Below are positions 22,372 to 35,100 of a DNA stretch of 64,000 bases, piece by piece. The stretch spans positions 13,268,001 to 13,332,000 of the forward strand of contig OZ316896.1 in assembly GCA_973895155.1 (NCBI GenBank), written 5' to 3'. The number at the start of each line of letters is the position of its first letter. Positions within the stretch are counted from its first letter, which is position 1. The stretch is from Marsupella aquatica (Eukaryota > Marchantiophyta). A program made the position numbers and the translations under genes. The notes under the pieces were generated by a model. That model searched no databases and was not told the origin of the DNA. It was given only the letters and a program-made list of their open reading frames with translations.

Positions 22372-25300
22372 ATGTCTACGTTGAGAGTGTTGGCGCGGGG
22401 CAAGCGCCCAGCCCCCCCACACAGTTCTCCCCCCTCCTCCCCCCCCCCACCTCGTGGTCATCTTCGTGTTTGCTCTTCTTCATTGGATCTCTCTCATCTT
22501 CGTGATGATCCCATGCCCGATGCTCTGCCAATCCCCCCAGTCTACTGCCCACCCCATCGACGCCCTGGCTCCTCTCCCCACCCCATACCCCCTCCACCCC
22601 TCCAGCATCCCCCTCCAGCCTCTTCATCCATGTCGGTTCCCCCCCCCACCTCCTGTCCAGTCGTTCCCTGCTCCCTCCCCATACGAGTGTCCCTTGCATA
22701 CTTGTCCTGAGTGTGGCTGGGTTGGCCTCTCCCTTCCTCATCACCGCGGGCGGGGCCGGTGCCAATGTCGCCAGCAAGCACAATCCCAGCCCTAGCCCCC
22801 TCTTGACCCAGTTAGCTCTGCCCCTCCTTCCTTGGAGGCTTCCGAGCAGGCATGGAGTTGGGTTCACTCTCTAGACCCCCTTCCAGCCTACCATCCAGGG
22901 TACATTAGACCTCGCCTTTATAACCACATCCCACTAGCGTTGCGCCCATTAGTTCGGTCATCCTTGTTGCAACTCATGCAGCTTATCTTGGCGCATCCTA
23001 TCGAGGTCTCCTATTGGTCTTTACTCATACTTTTTCCACAGTGGACTCTTACCCTCCCTAGTCACGGTGGTCGCGTGGGTCACCGTGAGACTGTCTCTCG
23101 TATCCATCGTTTTCTGCGGGGAGATTGGGAACAGCTTCAGGAAGAGTACTTTCTTCGAGCCCGTTCCTTTACTACCCGTGCTTTGTCTGACCCAGCTCGC
23201 CACTCTCATCCTCCATAGCATAGACGCCTTCGTCGATCTTGTCGTTTAGCCCAGGCTGGTGAATATCGTCGTGCGGTCCAGGCCCTTTCTCCCACCACAC
23301 CAGCCTCCCTGGCGAGGTCACCTTGACGGCCCTTCAGGATCTCCATCTGCAGCCCTATGATCAGCTCCCCTTGTTCGTGGAGGATTTTGAGCCTGAGGAG
23401 GATCTTCAGTTTAGTAGGGACCACTTCACCTATGCTTTCCTCCATGCTCCGCGTTGCGCGGCTGGTGGCCCCTCTGGCTATGTCTTTGAGCATTTTTGTG
23501 ATTTATTCCCCCCCTGAGGATCCTCAGTCTGGTTTTCCAGTTTTCTTCTCCTTTTGCCAGTGTATTGCTGCCGGCCGTTTGCCTCCTCCCGTCTCTCGGC
23601 TTTTGAGTGCTTCTCGTTTATTGGCCATGGCTAAGTCTTCACTGGGTGTTCGGCCCATAGCTATTGGAGAGGTTTTTCTTCGTCTGGTGTCTCGCACACT
23701 TTCATCTCAGTATCGCTCTGCACTATTGGATCATCTCTCTCCACATCAGTTTGCAGTGGGCGTTCCTGGCGGTTGTGAGACAGTTATTGTGGGTATTCGT
23801 ACTACCTTGGACCTCCACCTTGATTGGGTTGTCCTCCAGGTTGATGTCTCCAATGCTTTCGATACGGTTTCTCAGGAAGCAATTTTTCATGCTTTGAGGG
23901 CAGCGGATCCAGACATCCAGCCCCTTATCCCCTTTGTCCGTTGTTTTTATGGGTTCGAGGCCCCCCTCTTCTATAGTCATCACACCTCTACAAGAGTGTA
24001 TACCACTCTCTTCTGCAGAAGGTACACGTCAAGGTGACCCTTTGGGTGGGCCTCTGTTTTTCCATTGCCCATTTTACTGCTTTACGGGAAGCCTCCGCGG
24101 CCCACCCCCAGTGTATCTTCCCCTCCCTTTCAGATGACACCCACATCATTGGTCCACCTGTTGCTATTACTTCTGCCCTCGCCACCCTTTCCACCCATTT
24201 GTTGGGCCTCGATTTACGAGTTCAGCCGGTGAAGAGTCGTGCATGGAGTCCAACTGGGTTACCCTCTGATCTTGCACTTTCCCCTGGGTTCTTACGTCCA
24301 GCCGACGGTCTTCGGGTCCTTGGCTCCCCAGTCGGTACCGCCTCCTTTTGCTCATCTTTCATTGCTGACGCTCTTCAGGTTGCCTTAGCACCTACTCCTA
24401 TGCTCCCTAAGTTAGCAGACTCTCAGGAAACATTTGGGTTGTTGTTGAGATGCATCCACCCTCGTGCGTCCTATTTGGCTCGGACACATCCCCCTACCGA
24501 GGATCTTTATCTACACCTCCGAGCGTTTGATGTCTCCATTCGTGAGACTTTGGCCTCTCTTTTAGGGCCAGGTACTTTGCTCTCATCTCCGTGGCTTTAT
24601 CGACAGCTCAGTCTTCCTATTTCTCACGGTGGTTTTGGGCTTACTTCCATTGAGCGCCTTGCACCTTTGGCCTTCTTGGGCGCGTGGGCGGCCGCTTTCT
24701 CATTGTTGGCAGATCGTTTCCTTACTGAGGATCAACCTTTTGTACTTTCATCTCTCATGGAGATCGAGGAGGGTTCCCTCCCATTTCAGGTTCATTTGCG
24801 CACGGCGCGGTCATCATTACCCGATCCTGTTCGAGCTGCGTTACCTTCATTCCAGGAGTTTTTATCCTTGGACCCCGTCCGTCTTCAGGCAGACCTTGCT
24901 GGGTGTATGCACGCTTTCACCCTCTCCAGCATCCTCACCGAGGCACTTGACACGGACCAAGCTCGGATTCTTTCTTCCGGAGGGAAGGGCGCAGGAGGTT
25001 GGCTTCAGGCCAATCCAGTCATTCCTCACCTGCGGATGTCTTCAGCGGAGTTTGCGATAGCCATGCATCTTCGTATGGGCTTGCCCCACCCACTTCTTGT
25101 TGGTTTACCTCCTACTTGCACTTGTGGGAAGCCTTGTGATGCCACAGGTGTCCATCTTCTTCGATGTAGTTTGGGCGGCGAAACCATTTTTGTTCACGAC
25201 GCTGTGAGAGATGCGATTGCTCAGGTTCTCTCTGGCTCTTTGGTCTGCGCGCGGCGGGAGGTGGTGCTCGAGTTACCTGGTCCTCCATCACAGCGGTTAC

Positions 25301-26022
25301 GGGTGGATCTTACCATGGTCCGTGAATGTCATCGTACTTTGGCAGATGTAGTGGTGGCAAACCCATTGCGCCAAGACATCATTGGGACAACGGCAATAAC
25401 GGTAGGGGCAGCAACATCACGAGCAGCAACAACAAAGGAGGCCAAATATGCTGCACGAGCTTCATCTGATAGCTTCCTACCCATTGCTCTTGAGATATTT
25501 GGGCGTCTCCATCATCAGTTTGATGGGCTTCTTCGGCAAGCTCTCGGGGGGGTCACTATATGAAGGGTCATACATCACGTGCGACGGTTTGGGTCATTTA
25601 TGACCCCCCTAAGTCACTTTCTAGAAAGTTGTACGGCACCAATCATGTGATGACACATATGCATTTTATAATTAAACAACCCTATATTTCCATAGAAGAC
25701 TTAATAAGTCTTCCACCAAAACCATTTAAATGGCCCTATACTTCGTCGCACATGATATGCCACTTCCATGGAAGTGACCCCCTCGAGGGCAAGCTGCTCG
25801 GGATGTTCACGGCCGGATGGGTCCACCGGGCCCCCACTATCTGTTTTGACCACGTACTTTTGCCAATGCATTTCAGTCACCGTACAGCGTGCTCAAGCTC
25901 GGGCCGTCTATCGTCGATCTCTTATAGTGGGTGCTAGTGTGACTCCGCAGCGGCTACCCCCCCTAGAGGACATTCCTGTCCCACTTGCCAATCTAGTTTC
26001 GACACTTGATGTAGACCATTAG
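22372..26022 (+). pseudogene. Frameshifted polyprotein: zinc finger, reverse transcriptase, restriction-like endonuclease
   Basis: Pieces lie in several frames. The N-terminal ATG at 22372 opens a proline-rich segment. A finger CPECGWVGLSLPHH follows at about 22700 in another frame. GEYRRAVQAL near 23260 matches the linker ahead of R2-type RTs. RT motifs: GVRPIAIGEVFLRLVSR from 23648; LQVDVSNAFD with its Asp codon at 23842; GTRQGDPLGGPLF near 24024, reached by a frameshift near 24005; and, after another shift near 24060, LSDDTHIIGP with the DD codons at 24133-24138 (usual form F/YADD). An open frame then runs from 24034 through the CCHC and D-x12-D endonuclease motifs (Asp codons 25305 and 25344) into the MITE at 25543. 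Shifts and stops make it non-functional. Confidence 0.8.
25543..25787. mobile_element. 245-bp MITE with 8-bp target duplication (hAT-like)
   Basis: The element interrupts the retrotransposon. GGCAAGCT flanks it at 25535-25542 and 25788-25795, and copy 1 has the single version GCCAAGCT at 1590-1597, so it is a perfect related empty site. Terminal inverted repeats are CTCGGGGGGGTCACT at the left and CTCGAGGGGGTCACT at the right read inward, differing at one position. Internal palindromes include CACTTCCATGGAAGTG beside the right end, GGGTCATTTATGACCC, and GAAGACTTA/TAAGTCTTC. It has no coding capacity. An 8-bp duplication suggests hAT mobilisation, though the termini are not the usual CAGGG. 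Confidence 0.88.
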
Positions 26023-26083
26023 CTTGTTGCCACATTTGCTAGGTATGATGAGGACCTCGGTCCATTTGCGGTAGTTTTAGTTC

Positions 26084-26174
26084 CTCTTTCTTGGTTTTTA
26101 GGGGTTTCCTTGTGCTCACTTCTTTTAGTTCCTCTTTCTTGGTTTTTAGGGTTTCCTTTTGCTCACTTCTTTTG
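26084..26174 (+). repeat. 48-bp tandem duplication in retrotransposon 3' UTR, copy 2
   Basis: Units start CTCTTTCTTGGTTTTTAGGG at 26084 and 26132, the same arrangement as in copy 1. Confidence 0.8.
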
Positions 26175-26257
26175 CGTTTGGTTTTGTCCACTTGGGACCT
26201 CTCTTGTTTATTCTTTTGTACTCTATTTGGCCTTTTTCTGTAAAAAGTATGTGTATA

Positions 26258-28884
26258 TTTTGCTCAAAGAGGCTTTGGTCACCTGAACGAATCTATAGTG
26301 CAAGTGAGATATTCCTTCTATGGATCATATTATTCTGTATTACGCCATCCCCTACAAATTGTAGATTTTGAGATCCCACTACTTGCCATGTAATATACCC
26401 TCCCAAGTAGAAAGGTGATTTATTACGGACCCCAGTAGAAGTCCCTTCCAAAATTTGAGACCCCATAGCACGTCACATCATCATGGCACGCTGCAAACAG
26501 GAAGAGATCTGTTTTTGGATAAAATTAACTTTTGCATTCGTGTTTGTGGCAACTTTGTTGTAAAAATTGGGACGCCATGCCGTAAAAAAGAATGTAAAAA
26601 AATTGACATGCAAATCAAAAGACAAAAAGATTGAGGTAAAACTGCTCCCAATAATGGTTTTATTTACATTTTCATTTTATTCAAAACATAAAATTTTCCC
26701 GGCAGCAATTTTTGATTTGACATTGTTGAGTCAAGTCATAATGAAAACTCACGTATAATATGGCGTTGGAAAGATTTTGAAGAGATGGTCCTGATGAGCT
26801 CAACATTGTCACCATTCGATAAGAATTGAGTAGGTAATTTTAAAAATAGATTTTACCCATGATTTTGTAATCTCTAACTGAATAGAAATCTTTGTTGTAC
26901 AACCCCTGTAATGTTGACCCCTTCAGAATGAACCTAAAATTGACAGATTTTATCGAGTACTAAGGAGATTATGATTTTTAGAATTATGATCCAGCATCCC
27001 TACGATACTGTGGAGGAACCGTCGAGCACCGTTTTGCTGATGTGGACAATTAAGCTACCCACACATTAAACAGTAGTTCACATTGCAGTTGGTTTTGTGA
27101 TTTATGTTAATTATGCAACCTTGGTAAGTTTGGCAACTATTTCAAGTGTCAAACATTGACTTGTCCATTTTTTAATTTAATTTTCTTTAGATTTGGAGGT
27201 CCATCTAGGCTTCAGTTTCTAGATAACTGCCTCTAAAATAACATGGGGTTCCACGGATTAATTCCCCTCTCATATCTACTTTAGTTTGAACATATCCCGG
27301 AAAACACTGACCACAATATATATATCAGAATCCCAAAAGCCTCCTGACTGGGCAAAACTTGCCTTTCACTTTTAAACCCTTTACACTCTTTCCACTTTTC
27401 TTTTGTGCTGGGAAAGCATTGTCCACATTTTGGGGTGGCAGAGTTTTATTTTGATATGTTTGGGTGGAAAGCAACATCCCCCACCCAACCCAAAAAAGTC
27501 AGCACAATCCCTATAATCCACCCAAGGGCCAAGCAAAGTCTTTACTACATGCAGGCTGGTTAATGTTTCTTCTGATGACTATATGGGGCGGATGTATGGG
27601 TGGCCCATGATTGGTACTTAAAAGTAATGGGCTTTATTAGAGTGCCACTTTTTTTGGTCAAATGTCAATACTTGCCTACTTCAATGGCACTTCTTTTGTC
27701 ACTGGTTAAGTGAATTCACACTGGTTAGCCACAAAAGATCTTATAATGGCTAGACATTGTCACATCAAATAATCCAATGGCTTTGTATTGCCCTTGGGTT
27801 GGCACTCACACAGGCTCACTACTTGGCTTCTAGGGCAGGTTTCCACCCTCTGGATTCCACCCCACCATTGCCTCCCAATTTCATGAGTGCCCTCATTTGC
27901 GATCACAGTACTCAACCCCCAGTGCACTGTGCTCTTAGGGTGATGTGAGTTGTCAGATTCTTTTATGTGGGCCCATTATAGGATCTTATGCAGTTAGTCA
28001 GGGTTTAGTTTCTTGCCTACGACAAAAAATTGAGATTACACTAATTAATCTAAAGAAGGTGGCAAGTCGTGATATTTGATACAATGATCCAAGATAAGGC
28101 TCGTTTAGATGCATCCAAAAAGATGATATGCGGAAGTCTAAATATTCAAGCATTATGCAATCCCCATGAAGATGTGCATAACCGAACGTCTTGGCAATGG
28201 TTTAATTATTTTCAAGCAGAATAAAAAAAAATTTAATTGACACCCAACACCCCCCCCCCCCCCCAAAATGGACCCTGGTTCTTGCCAATGGTTTCGTATG
28301 GAAAAGCAAGCCTAACATGCACAACGTGCCCTCCTCCTTTTTTTTCTTGAATGATTTTTTTTATAGCTAAATAAAAATATACATTCCTCTTGACACCAAC
28401 CAACTATCGACACTCTTTTCGGCTGCATTAAAGGCATGCATTCAACGGTAAATCCTGTTGCCCAAAAGTAGACATATGAATTCATTTGACCTTTACCCCG
28501 ACCATAGGCTGTAGGAGAAATGAAAAGGGTGGAAAAAATAGGTGAACAAGCTCTTTTGCTTTGGAAAACTACAGAAAGACATGAATCTTACATTTTATTT
28601 TATTCTATTCTATTTACTAAGCTTCCAACAAAACTACCAACCAGCCAGCAATAAATCCCCTTGCTGTGTGACCTTAGGCCCAAGCACAACTGGCCTTGGG
28701 CTTTCACACAATTGTAGCAATTATTCTAGGAATCGACGGCTAGAATTGTGTGATCACTTTGATGGGGAGATCTTGACCGTAGATTGGGCCATTTGTAATT
28801 CTACAGGAAACCTGCAAAGGAAAGGGACAGTATAAAAATCCTTGCACTCAAAGAGGATCCCTTAAAAATATTAAAAGGAAAAGG
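26258..28884. other. Gene-free stretch
   Basis: No coding region or RNA gene recognised. A homopolymer of about 17 C occurs near 28248-28264. The rest is AT-rich with short spurious frames. Confidence 0.45.
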
Positions 28885-29373
28885 ATGAGTCCTTTTAACA
28901 GTCATAGTCTCCATGCATCTTTGCCTTGGTTATCCCGCCAGTGTCTCTTCCAACCCACTTGTGTTTTTGGGGCGTGGCTCCTGGTGCTGCTGGGCCAGGA
29001 GAGTCATGGGAGTGAGAGGACCATCACACATGATGACATACTTGATGTGGTGGCAGTCATTGCTCGGGGCTCGGGATACCACTTCACTAAGGAGCTACAA
29101 CATGTGCGTCCACCCAGGGATGCGTTCATGACAGGCAGCCAAGACCTGCAGTGGGTGGATTTGATCTTTTCTTGGACAGGAGTTCGTGTCCTTTGGGATG
29201 TGCACCTTGTTGACTGTGCTGGCGAGAACAATGTTGCAAATTTTGCCCATATACTGGGCCGTGCTACAATCAAGGTGGCCTGGCTCAAGGAGGAAGCCAA
29301 TGCTCCTCATTACCATCAGGATTTCTTCTACCTATTACTTTGGAGGTCTTTGAAGCTCTTCACCCTATCTTGA
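28885..29373 (+). pseudogene. Decayed restriction-like endonuclease domain
   Basis: The frame contains G-S-E-R-T-I-T-H-D-D followed by W-V-D-L-I-F...L-W-D-V-H-L. The two Asp are separated by 12 residues, exactly as in the family-1 endonuclease (R-V-D-L...L-A-D-V). A W-L-K-E stretch and D-F-F-Y-L-L-L then correspond to T-K-E-A-K-Y and D-S-F-L-P-L-A-L. The CCHC knuckle and RT are not recognisable upstream. The ATG at 28885 is probably fortuitous. Confidence 0.5.
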
Positions 29374-29835
29374 CAGTTCCTTCCTGACACATGTACTTTA
29401 TATAGAGCAAAGGCCTCACCCTGTGTTTTTGTCCTCACTGCTCTCTTGAGATAGCAGGTGTCTATTGCACTAGAGAGGGCTCATGCAGGGGCTCAGACAT
29501 TCACCATTCTTCACAGGGCCAAGGCTGTTAGTTTTAGGGCCTCTAAATTTATTCCTCTTCGTGACCCTCCTATGTGGTTGACCCTCCTATGTGGTTTTAC
29601 TCAGAACTTTACCAGGCTTTTCAGTTTCTACCTAGTAGGGTTTTAGTTTGCTACTCTATAGGGTTTTAGTTTGGTGTTTGTAGTTGAGACTCTCAAGCTT
29701 ATTTGGCTCTATGGTCTTCCTAGGGTTCTCCCCTAGTGTTCTCCCCTTTATTTGGTCTCCTGTCTTTGAGCTTCCCACTTTGACTTTTTTTATTGGCTTA
29801 ATAGTGATATATGCATACTTATATATTAACACATG
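28885..29835 (+). mobile_element. Fragment of a second RLE-type non-LTR retrotransposon family
   Basis: The 5' part encodes a decayed endonuclease domain. The 3' part continues through TTCACCATTCTTCACAGGGCC, a duplicated GACCCTCCTATGTGGTT, and repeated TAGGGTTTTAGTTTG boxes, and ends in T-rich sequence near 29795-29835. The 3' half matches the minus-strand copy at 20742-21228, which supports a dispersed family. It differs clearly in sequence from the family at 1001 and 21400. Confidence 0.6.
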
Positions 29836-32194
29836 GACCTGAGCCACTTTTGTTAATAGAAATAAAATTAGTTATGATATTTTTGGGGCAGTATGTTCCC
29901 ATGTGCTTGACAGGTCATTTCCGTGCCATGCCTTATCCAAGCATGCAATAATTCACAAAAGTTGTTTTTACAAACAGAAAAAATTCATTGTAAAATGAAG
30001 GAAATCCTGACCACATATCTTAAAAATAGATGGTTCACCTTGAAAGAATCTTAAAATAGTAGTAATTTCAAGCCAGATAATTTATTTTAGTCAGTTAAGG
30101 CTTGTATCGCTGTCGCTGGCTCCTTAGCCACCTTTTAAAGGGTCACTTTTATTGGAAAGCTTTTCCTTATTAGCCACCTCTTTTGGGCTCACTTTTATTG
30201 GAAACGAGGTGGAGCTCAAAGTTTGTTGGTTTGGTTTGTTGAACCAGGATGGCCCACGAATAGACATTGAAATTTGTGCTTTGAATCTGGGCAAATTTCA
30301 CACTAAAGGTTAAGGAAGCAATGTGTAACAAAACATCTAAGTTGATCATATGGTACAATAGCTCTATGGAAAGGGCCCTGAATGAGCTTTTGAACAAACT
30401 AAATTTGCTGGATTCCTATCACATTTGGAAGGTTGAGTGCCAAAAGCAAGATTGGTCTCATGTATTGGATAAGGATGGGCTGGGCACAGGATTACAGGGG
30501 CTATAATCCTGTGACCAAAAAGTGAAGAAAAGCTGATCCACAACAGTTGGGAAGTTTTCTGAGCAATCTGGTATAAAAATAGAGAAATAATTTTGGTAGA
30601 AAAAAAAATTGAGGTGAACACTCGGGTGAACATGTTAGATGGGATAATTTTCTGACCGTATCACCACATCCACAAGGATTAGGACCTTTTTTTGCAGGTC
30701 TATGGAATATTTCTGCTCAAAATCCTGTTTTTCCTGGAGGTATGAAGGAAGCAGCAATCAATGTTCTCTTTCAGCAGGTCAGGTTGGGTAAGGAAACCAA
30801 ATTGTGGGAGCAAGGTTCAGTCTAGAACCCCAGCCGAGGCAGTCCTTATGGTATGTAATTACAGTCCAGAAAAAAGTTTATCAGTACAACTTTCTGGGCA
30901 TGAGATTATGGATATAGCAAAGGCCTCCAGAAATCCTTACACACCAATTTTTGGTTCCTTACAAAATTTATGATGTTCTTGACTTCTTGGTTTGGTTAGG
31001 CTACCAGTCTTGTGCCTTTTCCATGTACCCGTGACTGTCCATCCGGTCTCCAAATTGACCAGTAACAACAACATAGGAACTAGAAAACACAAAGGAATAC
31101 AAGCCTGCCCTCCACAAAGAAAGAATATTGTGAGAAAGAAATACACCTCAACTCAACACATCAAGTGAGGGGCCAAAGGTGGCTAGGGGTATAGTTTTTC
31201 TCTGTTTTATGAAGCCAAAAACGGTGGCTGAAATTCTTGACCATAATCTTCACATTCTATTCAGCTGATATTTATGAAAACTGTCATCGTTTGTTGAAAT
31301 CCATGCTTTGGCGTTCTTCTCAGTTTTAGTACTGCATTACAGCCTATTAACACTACCAGTTCTTCTGTGTCCCGCTGGTCTTTGCTGTGGTGACTTGGGA
31401 CTAAGTGGATGCACTTTTGCTTGTTTGTAAAAAGAAAGGAAACATTTTCCAGATTTAAAGAGGGGAGGGCAATATTTACTCATGATTCCTTACCCTCTTG
31501 ACCTCAAAATCTCCACTTATTTTGCTCTGTGACTTTCGAGTGTAGGAGAAACTCTGTTGTGGTTGTAGATGGCCAATGACGTCAAAAAAGAATATTGCCT
31601 AAGGGCGACAACCGTCAGTGTAATGGAGAAAACTTCAACTTTCTCATATTTCCAAGATTTTGCAAGTATAGAAGGTGACATTCAGATACATAAGCTAGCA
31701 TTAGGCAGAAAAAGAATAAATGGTCAAGACTCCCCACCCCGAAGTAGGCCACACAACCAGCCCATTCTGGCAATTCCTGGGGGAAGGATTTTCAGAAATT
31801 TGGATCTGTCTATGTACATAGTGCTTACAAGACTCTGGCCATATAAAAGAAGAAGAGTCCAAGACCTCTCCCTTTTTGACATTCTTCTCGTTTAGGGTGA
31901 GACTCTGCTCCATAATTTCAGGAAAAAGGTACTAAAAATGGAGAAATCTAGTGAAACCAGGTTTTGTCATGGACACTGGCACTTCAAAATCAACCTGGAG
32001 TGCTACGGATGACTCATGCACGTCAACAATGCCTGGAAAAGGTCCATTGTTCAGGCCATGAACACTTAAGACACCGAATAGTTTTCTAATAGAAGAGGCT
32101 TACCATTTATGCAAAGGCGAGATACACGTTACTTTGTCTTCACTACTATGATACAGTACTATGCACAGAATGTCCTTGCAATTGAGGAACAGCC
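29836..32194. other. Gene-free stretch downstream of ABC1K
   Basis: A ~50-bp imperfect direct repeat (TAGCCACCT.TTT....CACTTTTATTGGAAA) occurs at about 30126-30205. The last few hundred bases should include the ABC1K 3' UTR on the minus strand. No other gene recognised. Confidence 0.45.
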
Positions 32195-35100
32195 TCATGA
32201 TGTGCTGGGCCTGGAGTCATATCCAGGTCTATTTGTTCTGGCAGTAAGTAATCTATCACTAAGTGTGATACAGTATCTATGAAGAGCAAGAGCGGCTGCA
32301 AATGCAACCATGGTAGCAAGTGCCCAACTCACTCTTAACATCAAAATTGGAGAGCTTCTAAGCCTACCCGCTAACACCTTCACGAGGAACCAGAATCGAT
32401 GATTATTCATCCTAGACTCTAATAAGTCCCACTGTTCTGTGTTCAAAACTTGCTGGATCTCAGACTGCGAAACGTCACGTGTCGTCAGTTCTGTAGTACT
32501 CAATAAGGAGTCCATATTCCTCCCTGGACCATATCCAGGTGTTGACATGCTTGCCCACTTTGTCCCTACGTGTGTGAAAGTTAATAAGGAGAGGTAGAAG
32601 GTTCTGGCCAGTGCAAAGGATACTTTTCTTCGCAAAAACCTCCCCGATGGTGAAACAAAAGCACCTGCCAGAGATTTTGTATCTGCTTTCAAAAGAACAC
32701 GTCTCACGGATGCTCCTTCCCTTGAAAGAGAGAAGGACAGCAGCACAGATAGAAGGGAATTCCCATCCAGATCTTTTCTCAGCTGTAGTCCAGGTAGATC
32801 CGCGGCAAGCAACTGTCCCGTCCTTTGCATGACACTATGATGCGCACGTTCGCTAGATTTTGCCATTATATTAGTAATTCTTCCCCATTGAAATTCTCTT
32901 TTCTGGGTCAAGACAAGTGATTGAAGGACCTGCCTGCTTGGATGGGAATTGTCAGTGAGAAGACGTCTCACCACATACGGATAAGCAGCAGCAAAGACTT
33001 TGTAGTCAGGATTAACTGAGACTGCTATACCTTCGAGAGATGCAAGGGCTCGGAGGACTAATGTATAATAAGCTGGTAGCCGAAAGCGGAATTTCAAAGC
33101 AATCTTCCAGAGCTTTCCAGTGACTTGCCCAAATTGTATATCTGGAACTCCATTCTTGATCACAGCATCAGGCCCTTGACCAAAAGCTCGTTCCAAAGCC
33201 TGCAAAGGGGACCATTCGGCAGAGATTTATCAAAATTTGGTGTTCACAATCAACATTTCAGTTCTCATTAGTCGGTCTTGGTTGGGAATGTACTAGCACA
33301 GTCACACCTGATGAGGACCAGTTTCCATTGAGCCCCGTGTAACCTTATCTGAGAAATGGTGAATAACTAAACTGCAACAAGGGGACTGTGAGGCTAGTTT
33401 GATGGTAACGCAAAGATGTAAGAAGACGCAAACAGCCTAAGCCCATAAAGCAGTTCAACAGCCACAGAAAGAAATATGATCCTGTCGACAGGGATGTCTA
33501 CATTTCCAAGTAGGCCCTCGCAAGTAAAGCTTCAATTTCACAGGTATACACAGATAAAAGGGACCGTTGTTCCAATCTTACCAGGCGCAAGGCAAACCGG
33601 TCAGTGGATGGTTTCAGAATATCAAGGTCTCCAAAGTCATTCGCAAGACACTGCCATTCGGCATTGACTAGGTGTGCAATTACAGCAAGCATTGCTGCTC
33701 GGTGTTTTTCCGTTAGACGAGCGAGGAGCCCACAGTCCAAGTACACCAAAATACCATCCTTCGTATAAAGCAGATTTCCCGGATGTGGATCTGCGTGCAT
33801 TACACCAGTTTCCAGTAACTGTACTAAAGAACACTCCACGCCTTTCCTTACCTGCAGTACACGATTCAGAAGGAAGCAAAGGCTTTAATCAATGCAAAAG
33901 TGAGGGAATATGGGCTATCGCAGCTCAATTAAACCAGAAGTTGAGATTCAGGAAAACGACTTATATTACAACCCATCCAAGCTGTAAGTCTGGCCCACAA
34001 CTCACCAAATCATCAAGGTAGAGTTTAGCCTGTTGACGGTCTATGCCAGCAAAGTCTCCACTCAGATTATTTCCTTCAGCAATCAGCTGCAAGTCCACTG
34101 GACGATATCCAGTTATCCACTCCATAGTCAAGACTCGTGTTGTGGTCAAGTGCGGCAGGGTCCTAGGGACTTTCACATATGAAAGGTGTTTGACTGATTC
34201 TCCAAATTCAGTTGCATTGGCTGCTTCCAGAATATAATCAAGTTCTCCAAAGAGGCCGTATCCAAGCTCGTCTGCCAGAACAGATATATCTGAATTCATC
34301 CTTGCCAGCTTCCGAATTATCCCCAGCTGCAGAGAAACAAGTGAATAAAACGTTTGATCTTGCTTCAATGACCTCAGAAATCCAGATAGTAGCCTTTAAA
34401 AGAGACTTCACTTCAAAACACATGGAGCCGATGCCCTCAATTTAATCCTGTATTTCATTCATCGACAATGAAACAGTCCCCTCAAGCAACATGACACCCT
34501 CTGCATTATTATAGGTCTGTTCCCTGGCCTGCACCTTCACATGATTTTCAGCGTCGAGTTGGTCAAGGTGTTAAGGCTTCCTTACCCCAAGCCGGAGGAC
34601 ATAGATGTCCAGGGCTACATCAAAGAGCAAGTCTGGACGCTGTACTTTCACTGCCACTTCTTCTCCATCCGTAGTGCATCCTCGGTAAACCTGAAATCAT
34701 GAATTCTATTTATTAAATCATCTTGAAGGCTTCCAGCAGATACAAATTTCCAGAGAACCCTGTCCCCTCGTGTACAATTTGGTATTCGATCTGCTCATAC
34801 GTACTCTGCGTATTGAGCTTGGTAAAATTCTTCAATTTAACCTGTAACAGAAAATTATGTTTGACGTCGGTTACTTTTCAAGTATCAGTAGTTCCCAAAA
34901 TGAATATTCCAGGTGATAAGGAAGACGGTGAAAGAATTAGATCCACACCACTTTACCTGGCCAAATGATGCTGCAGCGACAGTATCTGTAGCCAGAAATG
35001 AGTAAACTTTACTTGCTGGGACTCCTAGTTCCACTTCTATGACAGCCATAGCTTCTTCTGTCGGGAAAGGGGGTAAACGATCTTGGAACTCTGATAAAAC

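Larger units (their letters stand above)
21400..26257 (+). mobile_element. RLE-type (R2-like) non-LTR retrotransposon, copy 2, nearly full length but degenerate
   Basis: Order: possible 5' UTR (start uncertain), a proline-rich N-terminal region from ATG 22372, a C2H2-like zinc finger, a reverse transcriptase, a CCHC knuckle, a restriction-like endonuclease, the stop at 26020-26022 and a 3' UTR with the 48-bp duplication at 26084-26174. The 3' end at about 26257 matches copy 1. A 245-bp MITE sits inside the endonuclease region. Well-studied plant LINEs are APE-type L1 or RTE elements, so this architecture is unusual in a land plant. Confidence 0.8.

Noticed and set aside
22376-22867. 163-codon minus-strand frame
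   Set aside because: Antisense shadow of the proline-rich, C-rich N-terminal region of the retrotransposon.
28248-28264. Poly-C run as a functional element
   Set aside because: Homopolymer with no flanking structure; length may also be a sequencing artefact.
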